Shown here piece after piece: positions 42,102 to 50,132 of a stretch of 64,000 bases of DNA. The DNA is from Kineosporiaceae bacterium (GTDB taxonomy: Bacteria; Actinomycetota; Actinomycetes; Actinomycetales; Kineosporiaceae). The position numbers and the translations under genes were made by a program. The notes beneath the pieces are model-generated. The model was not told the DNA's origin and made no database searches. It was given only the letters and a program-made list of their open reading frames with translations. How positions within the stretch are numbered: the first letter of the stretch is position 1; the number at the start of each line of letters is the position of its first letter. The stretch covers positions 372,001 through 436,000 of the forward strand of contig JADJPO010000004.1 in the NCBI GenBank assembly GCA_016713225.1. The letters run 5' to 3'.

Positions 42102-43085
42102 TCAGGCCCCCGCTCGGTCGTGGTGATCGAGGTGCCGTTGCACGCCGGGGTCCACGCCCGAGTCGGGTCGCGAGCGCACCACCAGGTCGGCCAACAGCGC
42201 CATCGAGCCGATGATCAGACTCGACAGCACCACCAGCACGGTCGAGGCGGGGAAGTAGAACGGGTGGCGCACCATGTCGACCCCGGCCTTGACGACCCCG
42301 ATCAGCAGCAACCACAGGGCGGGCGGCATGAGCACCTTGAGCGGGTCGAAGTACATCACCATCCGCAACACCTGCAGGATGTAGCGGTAGGCGTCGCGGG
42401 TGAAGTGGAACTTCGACGTGCCGGCCCGCTTGGCGTAACCGATCGGCACGTACTTGATGTCGTGCTGGTTGCTCAGGAACGCCAGGGTGATCGTCGTGAC
42501 GCAGCTGAACCCGGCCGGGAGCAGCCGCAGATAGGGCAGTGAGACCTCGCGCCGAAACGCCCGCAACCCTGAGTTGAGGTCGGGGATCGTCTGGTTCGAG
42601 AGCCGCTCGGCCACCTTGCGGATGAACCACTTCGCCGGCCAGCGCAGCCACTTGTGGCTGCCCTCCTCGCTGGTGCGGGCGCCGACCACCTGGTCGTAGC
42701 TCGGGTCGTCCAGCAGCTCACGCACCAGCTGCGGGATCTGCTCGTTCGGGTAGGACATGTCGGCGTCGGTCCACACCACGATCTCGCCCCGGGCGAGCTG
42801 GGTCCCGATCCGGCGCACGGTGCCCGACCCGCCGTTGCGGCGAAACGAGATCACCTGCAGGTGGGCGAAGCGGCCGGCGTTCTCCCGCAGCACCTGCAGC
42901 GTGCCGTCCGTGCTGGCGTCGTCGATGGCGAGCAACTCGTAGGTCAGGCCCGAGGCATCCAGGGCCGTGGTGATGCGCTCCAGCTCGGCGGCGACGTGGT
43001 CGGCCTCGTTGTAGCAGGGCAGGACGACGGTGAGCATCGGCGATGCGGCGGCGTCGGCGTCAGGGGGTTCGATGGCGGTCTGCAT
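42102..43085 (-). CDS. Family 2 glycosyltransferase with C-terminal membrane helices
   Basis: A 327-residue polyprenyl-phosphate sugar transferase-like protein. The GT2 nucleotide site is TVVLPCYNEADHVAAEL with LAIDDASTDGTLQVL. The metal motif region is VVWTDADMSYPNEQ, then GLRAFRREV. Two C-terminal helices (MPPALWLLLIGVVKAGVDMV; FPASTVLVVLSSLIIGSMAL) anchor it, as in DPM-like and ArnC-like enzymes. It probably loads a sugar onto undecaprenyl or decaprenyl phosphate for the neighbouring flippase-like proteins. ATG 43085 gives a short polar tail before the catalytic core. Confidence 0.9.
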   Translation of the reverse strand: MQTAIEPPDADAAASPMLTVVLPCYNEADHVAAELERITTALDASGLTYELLAIDDASTDGTLQVLRENAGRFAHLQVISFRRNGGSGTVRRIGTQLARGEIVVWTDADMSYPNEQIPQLVRELLDDPSYDQVVGARTSEEGSHKWLRWPAKWFIRKVAERLSNQTIPDLNSGLRAFRREVSLPYLRLLPAGFSCVTTITLAFLSNQHDIKYVPIGYAKRAGTSKFHFTRDAYRYILQVLRMVMYFDPLKVLMPPALWLLLIGVVKAGVDMVRHPFYFPASTVLVVLSSLIIGSMALLADLVVRSRPDSGVDPGVQRHLDHHDRAGA

Positions 43086-43226
43086 GGCAGTGGCGAGGCT
43101 ACCGCTGACCGGGCACGCGGGCGGCAGCCTGTGCCAATCCCGCCGCGGGGTCGTGTGCAGGTGTCGAGGAACCCGGTCGTTGATAACGTCGCGACGATCA
43201 GTGCTGCTCACGAGGGGATGAGCCTC

Positions 43227-44669
43227 ATGCCTGCATCGATTCGCCGCACCCTGGCCCTGCTGCTGACCACCGCGACCGCCCTGGCGACGGCCTCGGGCGC
43301 GCTCGCCACGGCGTCCGCTGTCCCTGCGCCGGCCGGTGGGGCGCCCATCGACGGTAGCCACAGCGGAGGTGACCCGTACTTCCCGGAGGCCGGTAACGGC
43401 GGCTACGACGTGCAGCACTACGACGTCGACATCCGCTACACCCCGGCCGATCGCCGTTTCGAGGCCACGGCCGCGGTCCGGCTGCGCACGACCGTGGCGC
43501 TGCGCTCGTTCAGCCTCGATCTGCGCGGCCTGACCGTGCGACGCGTGAGCGTCGACGGACGCGCCGCCACGTTCGCCCAGTCGGGGCGGGAACTGGTGAT
43601 CACGCCCTCGTCGCCGTTGTCCCGAGGACGGACCGCGACCGTGAAGGTGGTCTACGGCGGCACGGCCGGCACCCCCACCGACATCGAGAATGCCCCGTAC
43701 GGCTGGTACTCGTTCGGGGACGGCGCGATGGTGGTCAGCGAGCCGGACGGCTCCTCGACCTGGTTCCCCGTGAACGACATCCCCGCCGACAAGGCGACGC
43801 TCGACGTCACGGTGACGGTGCCCGCCGGGCCGGCCGGCACCGTGGCCGTCGGCAACGGCCGACCGGCGCGCCCGCCACGCACCGCGGGCGGCTGGACCAC
43901 GTGGTCGTGGTCGGCCCGAGATCCCTTGTCGCCGTACCTGGCCACCGCCTCGGTCGGCAACTATCGGATCACCACCACGCGTGGCCCGCACAACCTGCCG
44001 ATCATCAATGCCGTGGACGCCGACCTGACCGCGGCGAACCTGGCCACCACCACGGCGTCCCTGGCGCTGCAACCTCAGATGATCACCTTCTTCGAGGGGA
44101 TCTTCGGTCGGTATCCCTTCGAGGCGTTCGGCGCGATCGTGGACGACGACAGCGTCGGGTATGCGCTCGAGACCCAGACCCGCCCGGTCTACTCCCGGGT
44201 GGCCCGCGAGAGCACGGTGGCCCACGAACTGGCCCACCAATGGGTCGGGAACAGTGTGGGACCGGCTGCCTGGCAACACATCTGGCTCAACGAGGGCTTC
44301 GCCACCTACGCGCAGTGGCTGTGGAGCGAGCACCGCGGCCAGGGGACGGCGGACGCCGCGTTCGCCGAGGTGATGGCGATCCCCGCGGACGACGAGTTCT
44401 GGGCCACCGTGATCGCCGACCCCGGTCCGCTGCACCTGTTCGTCGACCCGGTCTACGACCGTGGCGCCGCCACGCTGCATGCCTTGCGCCGCACCATCGG
44501 TGACACCGCCTTCTTCACCCTGCTGCGCCGCTGGGCCACCCAGAACGCCGGCGGGTCGGTGACCACCGCCGACCTGGAGGCCCTCGCCGAACGGGTCAGC
44601 GGTCGCGACCTGACGGCCTTCTTCGACGCCTGGGTGGACTCGGCCGGCAAGCCCCAACCGCCGGCCTGA
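43227..44669 (+). CDS. Secreted M1-family metallopeptidase
   Basis: A 480-residue zinc aminopeptidase-like protein. A signal peptide (RRTLALLLTTATALATASG) precedes the N-terminal beta domain (VQHYDVDIRYTPADRRFEAT). The catalytic motif is VAHELAHQWVGNSV with the third ligand in LNEGFATYAQWLWSEH. In place of a canonical GxMEN the protein has FGAIVDDDSVGYALETQTRP, common in secreted actinobacterial M1 enzymes. ATG 43227 has GAGGGG 9 nt upstream; ATG 43218 overlaps that site and is less likely. It converges on the DUF1996 gene over a 13-bp-arm hairpin. Confidence 0.9.
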   Translation: MPASIRRTLALLLTTATALATASGALATASAVPAPAGGAPIDGSHSGGDPYFPEAGNGGYDVQHYDVDIRYTPADRRFEATAAVRLRTTVALRSFSLDLRGLTVRRVSVDGRAATFAQSGRELVITPSSPLSRGRTATVKVVYGGTAGTPTDIENAPYGWYSFGDGAMVVSEPDGSSTWFPVNDIPADKATLDVTVTVPAGPAGTVAVGNGRPARPPRTAGGWTTWSWSARDPLSPYLATASVGNYRITTTRGPHNLPIINAVDADLTAANLATTTASLALQPQMITFFEGIFGRYPFEAFGAIVDDDSVGYALETQTRPVYSRVARESTVAHELAHQWVGNSVGPAAWQHIWLNEGFATYAQWLWSEHRGQGTADAAFAEVMAIPADDEFWATVIADPGPLHLFVDPVYDRGAATLHALRRTIGDTAFFTLLRRWATQNAGGSVTTADLEALAERVSGRDLTAFFDAWVDSAGKPQPPA

Positions 44670-44673
44670 GGCC

Positions 44674-44712
44674 CGCCGGTCACGGAAGCCCTGGCGGCAT
44701 CCGTGACCGGCG
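44674..44712. terminator. Bidirectional hairpin between M1 peptidase and DUF1996
   Basis: CGCCGGTCACGGA (44674-44686) pairs perfectly with 44700-44712 over 13 bp with a 13-nt loop. It sits between two converging stop codons (44669 and 44726). No sequence kinship with families A or B. Confidence 0.75.
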
Positions 44713-44725
44713 CACCACGCGATGC

Positions 44726-45853
44726 TCACCCGAGCGGGGTCAGGTCGCCCCTCGGGGACGGCTTCTCGGTGCCTTGCGGCCCCGGGCACGCCACCGCGCG
44801 GCACTGATTGATGATCGCCAGCTGCGCAGCGGGGTCCCAACCGGACACGAAGTCGGCGTGCATGCTGCCGCTGGGACCGGAGGCGAGTCGAATCGTCGAC
44901 TGTGCCCCGGGCGTCTCGTTCCACCAGAAGGAGAGGAACAGGATCAACTGGGGCACGTGCACCGCGTGTGACACCGGGCACCGGCCGGAGGAATCGGCGT
45001 AGGCCATGTGGGAGGCGTGGTCCGAGCTGTCGAGGTTCTTGCCGTCCCAGCACCCCGGGAAGTTGATCTCCACCGACACACTCTCCTTGGGCTCACACTC
45101 CGCCGGGGCCGTGGCGAACCTCCGGTCGTGGCCGCCTCCGGCGCACCTCCAGGCGAGGCGCACCGAGTCGAGCGCGGTCGTCGTCGGCTTACCCGCGAGG
45201 ATCGCGAGGCCACGGGGGGTCGCCACGGTCATGCTGTCGGTCACGTAGTAGGCCTGAATCCGCTGCGGACGCACCGGGTTGTCGCCCTTGTAGACGGTCG
45301 GCACCCAGTAGGCGGATCGGTCCAGGTCGGAGCTGCACGAGGTCGCGACCTCGGCCAGCTCGGACGTCAGGCCAGCGGCCTTGACCTTGGTGGGCCCGTA
45401 GAAGTCGTGCATGTGGCTGGCGTTCCGCTGCCCCGGGAAGACGATCGGGTCCTCCTGGCCACGGGGGGGGGGTGGTGGCGGGGGGGGCGGGTGGTCGGGC
45501 GGGGGACGGGTGTGGGGGGGGTCGGGGGCGGGTCGTGGTGGCGTGCTGGGGGGTCGTGCCGGGCACCATGCCGGGGCGGGGGGGTGCGGTGGTCGCGGGG
45601 TGCCGGGTCGTGGCGGGGGGGGGGGGGGGGGGGTCCTCGGCCCGTGGTGGTTCCCGGAGTGCCCACGACGACGGGACCAGCTGCCCGGGTTCCACCACGA
45701 AACCGATTCGGTCTGAACTGTTTCGGCTGCTGTGACGTTCCCGGGGGCGTCCCCGGGCGGCGACCAGACTGCAACCAGCACGGCGGCCCCGAGCAGGGTG
45801 ACCACGGCGCCACCGGCGCGACGGCGCCGGGCATCATGGCGAAGGAACGGCAT
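44726..45853 (-). CDS. Secreted DUF1996 protein with Pro-rich linker
   Basis: A 375-residue protein. A signal peptide (GGAVVTLLGAAVLVAVWSPP) precedes a linker of about 80 residues made almost only of Pro, Arg, His and Thr. The DUF1996 domain follows, with ASHMHDFYGP, CSSDLDRSAYWVP, FPGCWDGKNLDSSDH and CPVSHAVHVPQLILFLSF. DUF1996 proteins are often carbohydrate-active or carbohydrate-associated. GGGGAG lies a few nt before ATG 45853. The linker is encoded by G-tracts on the plus strand, including a run of 19 G, so either assembly error or phase variation could shift the frame between signal peptide and domain. Confidence 0.8.
   Translation of the reverse strand: MPFLRHDARRRRAGGAVVTLLGAAVLVAVWSPPGDAPGNVTAAETVQTESVSWWNPGSWSRRRGHSGNHHGPRTPPPPPPPRPGTPRPPHPPAPAWCPARPPSTPPRPAPDPPHTRPPPDHPPPPPPPPPRGQEDPIVFPGQRNASHMHDFYGPTKVKAAGLTSELAEVATSCSSDLDRSAYWVPTVYKGDNPVRPQRIQAYYVTDSMTVATPRGLAILAGKPTTTALDSVRLAWRCAGGGHDRRFATAPAECEPKESVSVEINFPGCWDGKNLDSSDHASHMAYADSSGRCPVSHAVHVPQLILFLSFWWNETPGAQSTIRLASGPSGSMHADFVSGWDPAAQLAIINQCRAVACPGPQGTEKPSPRGDLTPLG
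45615..45633. repeat. G19 homopolymer inside the DUF1996 linker
   Basis: Nineteen consecutive G on the plus strand, with further runs of 9 G at 45464-45472 and 8 G at 45480-45487. They lie inside the coding region, so one-base slippage would uncouple the signal peptide from the DUF1996 domain. G-quadruplex formation is also possible on the plus strand. Confidence 0.85.
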
Positions 45854-45960
45854 GGACTCCCCGATTCTCGACGGCTCCTGCGCCGTCGACGATGTGCTGG
45901 ATGTGGCGTGGTTCGGAAGCTAACCCACCCCGAAAGGCCCGATCCAGAGCCGACGACGAG

Positions 45961-45990
45961 CCATAAGCGGCGGTTGACCGCGTCTTATGG
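45961..45990. repeat. Imperfect hairpin in the DUF1996/M13 divergent region
   Basis: CCATAAG (45961-45967) pairs with CTTATGG (45984-45990). Inside, GCGG pairs with CCGC around a TTGA loop, with a small internal bulge. The genes here are divergent, so a terminator is unlikely; it may be an operator or an insertion remnant. Confidence 0.6.
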
Positions 45991-46046
45991 GGGCACCTGG
46001 TGAGTGCTCCGCGGAGTGCCACTCCGTGCCCGACCACGCGATGACC

Positions 46047-46052
46047 TACGGT
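46047..46052 (+). promoter_or_regulatory. -10 box (TACGGT) of M13 peptidase gene
   Basis: TACGGT is followed by GAACTC and then in-frame GTG 46059. The spacing is that of the other leaderless genes and suggests the ATG at 46041, which lies upstream of the box, is not used. Confidence 0.5.
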
Positions 46053-46058
46053 GAACTC

Positions 46059-48077
46059 GTGCGCTCAGGGATCGACACCACCCACCTCGACACCGCCGTC
46101 CGACTGCAGGACGACCTGTTCGGCCACGTGAACGGGGGCTGGCTGGCCACCGTCGAGATCCCTCCGGACCGTTCGCGTTACGGCTCGTTCGACATGCTGC
46201 GCGAGGCGAGCGAGCTCGCCGTGCGTGAACTGATCGAGGCGGCGGCAGCATCGGTCGATGCCGCATCGGCCGGGCAGGCCGACGGCACCCAGCCGGACGA
46301 CGCAGCGCGCCGCGTGGGCGGTCTGTACCGCAGCTTCATGGACACCGACCGGGTCGCCGCGCTCGGCTGGTCACCGCTGATCGAGGACCTGCGCCGCATC
46401 GGTGCGGTCGCCACGCCCTCGGACATCGTGCGCACCATGGCCCACCAGCAACGTCACGGTACCGGTGGACTCGTCGGGGTCTACGTCAGCCCTGACGCCG
46501 GGGACCCCGACCACGAGATCGCCTACGTCAGCCAGAGTGGCCTCGGCCTGCCCGACGAGGAGTACTACCGGGCCGACCAGCACGCCGCGGTGCGCGAGGC
46601 CTATCAGGCCTATCTCGCCCGGATGCTCGAGCTGGCCGCCCCGGCGCTGGCCGAGGCCGGACTCGACCTGGGTGAGGAGGTCCCGGCGCGGGTGATGGCC
46701 CTCGAGACCGCCATCGCCGCCGTCCACTGGGACAAGATCGCCACCCGCGATGCGGTGAAGTCCTACACCCGCCTGACCCGCGACGATCTGGAGGCCATCA
46801 GCCCGGGCTGGGACTGGCCCGCCTGGCTCGACGGGCTGCAGGCGAGCCCCGACGCGATCGCGCGGGTCGTCGTCCGCCAACCGGACACGCTCACCGCGAT
46901 CAGCGGACTGCTCACCTCGGCGGCCCTCGCCGACTGGCAGGCCTGGCTGACCGTCAGGCTGCTCAACGGGTTTGCGTCCTACCTGACCGACGAGGTGGTC
47001 GAGACCCATTTCGACTTCTACGGCCGAACCCTCAGCGGCACACCGCAACTGCGTGAGCGATGGAAGCGCGCCGTAGGCCTGGTCGAGGGCCTGCTCGGTG
47101 AGGACGCCGGCCGGATGTACGTCGCCCGGCACTACCCGCCGCACGCCCACGCCCGCATGGAGGCGTTGGTGGCCAACGTGGTCGAGGCGTTCCGGGCCCG
47201 GATCGGCGAGCTGGAGTGGATGGGCGAGCAGACCCGCGCCGAGGCGCTCGAGAAGCTCGCTGCGTTCCGGCCCAAGATCGGCCACCCGGCCCGCTGGCGG
47301 GACTACTCGGCGTTCGTGGTCGAGGCGGACGACCTGATCGGCAATGTCCGGCGGGGCGCGGCGGTCGAGACCGACCGCCAACTCGCCAAGATCGGCCAAC
47401 CGGTCGATCCCGACGAGTGGTTGATGACCCCGCAGACGGTCAACGCCTACTACCACCCGACCCGCAACGAGATCGTGTTCCCCGCGGCGATCCTGCAGCC
47501 ACCCTTCTTCGACGTCGAGGCGGACGACGCCGCGAACTACGGCGGCATCGGCGCCGTGATCGCCCACGAGATCGGGCACGGGTTCGATGACCAGGGGTCG
47601 CGGTACGACGGCACCGGGGCGCTGACCGACTGGTGGACGGCGGAGGACCGGGCCGCCTTCGATGCGCTCGCCGGGAGGTTGATCGCCCAGTTCGACCTGT
47701 TGTACACCCGTGGGGTGCCGGACCAACCGGTCAAGGGCGCCCTGACCGTCGGGGAGAACATCGGCGACCTGTGCGGTCTCGAGATGGCGTTGGCCGCCTA
47801 TCGACTCGCTGCCGCCGGCCAGGGGGCCGACGAGGCCGGTGGCGCCGAACTGGACGGCTGGACCGGCGTCCAGCGGTTCTTCCTGGGCTGGGCGCAGGTG
47901 TGGCGCACCGCGATCCGCGAGGCCGAGGCCCGGCGGATGCTGAGCATCGACCCGCACTCCCCCGCCGATCTGCGCGCCAACGCGGTACGCAACGTCGCCG
48001 CGTTCCACGAGGCGTTCGCCACCGCCGAGGGCGACGGGCTCTGGCTGGCCCCGCAGGATCGGGTGCGCATCTTCTGA
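46059..48077 (+). CDS. M13 (neprilysin/PepO-type) metallopeptidase
   Basis: A 672-residue zinc endopeptidase of family M13, without signal peptide. The N-terminal LQDDLFGHVNGGWLATVEIP is typical. NAYYHPTRNEIVFPAAILQP contains the substrate-binding NAYY. HEIGHGFDDQGSRYDG has the zinc His residues, and GENIGDLCGLEMAL has the third ligand Glu. The C-terminus DLRANAVRNVAAFHEAFA is as expected. GTG 46059 fits both the family N-terminus and a -10 box; ATG 46041 adds six residues. It converges on the SBP-vWA gene. Confidence 0.95.
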   Translation: MRSGIDTTHLDTAVRLQDDLFGHVNGGWLATVEIPPDRSRYGSFDMLREASELAVRELIEAAAASVDAASAGQADGTQPDDAARRVGGLYRSFMDTDRVAALGWSPLIEDLRRIGAVATPSDIVRTMAHQQRHGTGGLVGVYVSPDAGDPDHEIAYVSQSGLGLPDEEYYRADQHAAVREAYQAYLARMLELAAPALAEAGLDLGEEVPARVMALETAIAAVHWDKIATRDAVKSYTRLTRDDLEAISPGWDWPAWLDGLQASPDAIARVVVRQPDTLTAISGLLTSAALADWQAWLTVRLLNGFASYLTDEVVETHFDFYGRTLSGTPQLRERWKRAVGLVEGLLGEDAGRMYVARHYPPHAHARMEALVANVVEAFRARIGELEWMGEQTRAEALEKLAAFRPKIGHPARWRDYSAFVVEADDLIGNVRRGAAVETDRQLAKIGQPVDPDEWLMTPQTVNAYYHPTRNEIVFPAAILQPPFFDVEADDAANYGGIGAVIAHEIGHGFDDQGSRYDGTGALTDWWTAEDRAAFDALAGRLIAQFDLLYTRGVPDQPVKGALTVGENIGDLCGLEMALAAYRLAAAGQGADEAGGAELDGWTGVQRFFLGWAQVWRTAIREAEARRMLSIDPHSPADLRANAVRNVAAFHEAFATAEGDGLWLAPQDRVRIF

Positions 48078-48109
48078 CGTGGCTGACGTGGCGTGACCTC
48101 GGGCCGAAG

Positions 48110-49981
48110 TCACAGGTTCGACAGCGCCGCCGAGTAGATCTTGGGGATGTCGGCGTCGGTCGGGGCGACGTAGGCCGCGCCCTTGGTGGCCCGCGCGATC
48201 TTGGCCAAGGAGTCCTTGTCGGCGTCCGGACCGTAGGCGATGGTGATCACCCGGATGGTGTGGCCGGGGTCGAGCGTGGTCATGCTGTCGAGCAACCCCT
48301 TCAGGCTCAACCCACCCTGGGCGTCGTTGCGGCCGTCGGTGATCACCACCAGGGCGTTGATCCGGTCCTGGCGATAGCGGGCCAGCAGGGCGCGATAGGC
48401 GGCATCGATGCTGTTGTAGAGGCCGGTGTCGCCCTGGGCCTTCAGCGCGGCGAGCTGGGTGGCCAGAACCGCACGCCGCGGGGTGCCGCCGAGCGATTCG
48501 GCCATCGGGCCGACACCGACGAGCTGGTGGTGGTCGACCACGCCGCGCTTGCCTCCCGAGAACGACCACAACCCGACCTCGTCGCGGTCGGTGAACAGGT
48601 CGAGCGAGGCGGTCGCGGCCTTCTTCGCGGCGTCCAGCTTGGTGCTCTTCGAACCCGGCAGGCGCTCGAGCATCGACCCCGACACATCGACCAGATTGAT
48701 CACGCTGGCGGTCTTGCGCAGCTGCGACCAGCTGTCCAGGATCGCCGAGGTCACCGCGGGGGCCGGCGGTTGCAGCACCGCACGCGGCTCGGCCGGCAGC
48801 ACCCCGTCGGCGACGGTCAGGCCCGCGGCGGGCCGTCCCGCGGCGTCCCGGAAATGATTGTCCTGCCAGCGCTGCTGCACCGGCGCGCTGCGCAGGTAGT
48901 CGGCGAACGCCTGGGCCGCAGCTCGTTTCGCAGGCGTCACCCAGGGCGCGCTGAGCGCCGCGAACGGGTGGTCGGCGACGAACGTGCCTTCCTTGGGGTA
49001 GATCGCCACCAGGGGAACCGTGGGCGGGGTGCCCTTGCCGGCCAGGGCCGGGTCACCGGTCGGGTTGCCCTCGTTGTAGCTGACGACCAGGTTCTCCTCG
49101 GTGACCAGAGCCGAGATGTACGACATCGCCTGACCGGCCTGATCGGCTCGCAGCCAATCGGTTTGGAAGCTCACCGTGGTGTCGCCGTAGCGGATCACGG
49201 ACTGTTCCACCCCGGCGACGAAGGTTCGGGTGGCCGCGGCACGGACGTCGGCCTCCGTCAGCCCCGAGGTGCGCCCCACCGCCGCGAAGTAGGTCGCCAC
49301 GGTGCCCTCGAGCCCGGCGTGGGAGAAGTTCGGATTGGTCTTGCCCAACAGGAATCGGCCCCACTCGGGGTGACCGAAGGAGCCCCATCCGGTCTCGGCA
49401 GAGGCGAGCGAGAGCATGTCGGCCCACCCGAGCTGCTTGTCCGGCCAGCCGAGCGCCTCGGCCATCGGCCGTGGCATGGCCACGACCATCGGTGAGGCCG
49501 CGAGGCGTGGCGCTGCAGCCGGCGCGGGCACCAGGCTCGACCGCTGCGCCTGCGCCAGCCGCTGCTCGAGCAACGGCAACCAGATCGAACCGGTCGGCGA
49601 CCAGACGTCGGGCTGGGGACCATCGGTGGTGGCCCACCCCTTGGCCAGCGCGGACGCCGCGGCGCCCGATCCCTTGCCCACCACGGTGACGGCCACGCAC
49701 TGGCCGGTGGCCGTTCTGCCGCCGGCAGAGAAGTCCGCCGCGAACCGGGTCATCAGCGCGACCTTGTCCATCGAGGCGACCACCACCAAGGGCACGGGCG
49801 GGCTGTCGCAACTGCGCGCGGCGCCGTCCGCCGATCGATGCCGGGTCACATAGCCGACCAGACCCCCGGCGAGCACCAGGACGGCGGCTGCCGCGCCGGC
49901 GATGCGGCGGCGTCGACGACGACGCTCGCGGCGTGCGAGCAGGGCCTCCGCAAAACCGGGGGGCACCGGGAACGACGACAT
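48110..49981 (-). CDS. Membrane-anchored solute-binding/vWA fusion protein
   Basis: A 623-residue protein. An Arg-rich cytoplasmic start (ARRERRRRRRRIAG) is followed by one membrane helix near residues 27-45. An extracellular solute-binding-protein-like domain occupies about residues 60-385 (VVVASMDKVALMTRFAADFS; GLEGTVATYFAAVGRTSGL). A vWA domain occupies 425-620 with MIDAS INLVDVSGSMLERL and VITDGRND. The combination suggests a surface complex that binds a ligand or partner through both domains; metal-dependent adhesion is conceivable. The vWA MIDAS looks intact. Upstream is an 11-bp-period GGGCGAGCTCA array. Confidence 0.85.
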   Translation of the reverse strand: MSSFPVPPGFAEALLARRERRRRRRRIAGAAAAVLVLAGGLVGYVTRHRSADGAARSCDSPPVPLVVVASMDKVALMTRFAADFSAGGRTATGQCVAVTVVGKGSGAAASALAKGWATTDGPQPDVWSPTGSIWLPLLEQRLAQAQRSSLVPAPAAAPRLAASPMVVAMPRPMAEALGWPDKQLGWADMLSLASAETGWGSFGHPEWGRFLLGKTNPNFSHAGLEGTVATYFAAVGRTSGLTEADVRAAATRTFVAGVEQSVIRYGDTTVSFQTDWLRADQAGQAMSYISALVTEENLVVSYNEGNPTGDPALAGKGTPPTVPLVAIYPKEGTFVADHPFAALSAPWVTPAKRAAAQAFADYLRSAPVQQRWQDNHFRDAAGRPAAGLTVADGVLPAEPRAVLQPPAPAVTSAILDSWSQLRKTASVINLVDVSGSMLERLPGSKSTKLDAAKKAATASLDLFTDRDEVGLWSFSGGKRGVVDHHQLVGVGPMAESLGGTPRRAVLATQLAALKAQGDTGLYNSIDAAYRALLARYRQDRINALVVITDGRNDAQGGLSLKGLLDSMTTLDPGHTIRVITIAYGPDADKDSLAKIARATKGAAYVAPTDADIPKIYSAALSNL

Positions 49982-50089
49982 GTCCTCCCCCGAGGAACGT
50001 CTGACACGTGATCGACCGGGTGCCCGGTCGACCGAGAGCCCGCATCATGCCCTAGGCGCCACCAGCGGACAACCCACCCGATCCCACCG

Positions 50090-50122
50090 TGAGCTCGCCC
50101 TGAGCTCGCCCTGAGCTCGCCC
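50090..50122. repeat. 11-bp x 3 array upstream of SBP-vWA gene
   Basis: TGAGCTCGCCC occurs at 50090, 50101 and 50112 with exact 11-bp period. Each unit contains the palindrome GAGCTC. The array lies about 110 bp upstream of the ATG at 49981 on the minus strand. The period is the same as in the array at 8170-8201, though the sequence differs. Confidence 0.8.
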
Positions 50123-50132
50123 TGGCCCCGCC

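Noticed and set aside
42102..45053. 983-residue minus-strand frame extending the GT2 gene upstream across the M1 peptidase
   Set aside because: The upstream part is antisense to a clear secreted peptidase. The GT2 core begins right after ATG 43085.
45189..45837. Alternative minus-strand frames across the DUF1996 Pro-rich linker as separate genes
   Set aside because: They are the other frames of the same low-complexity tract and carry neither signal peptide nor domain; they matter only as possible slippage products.
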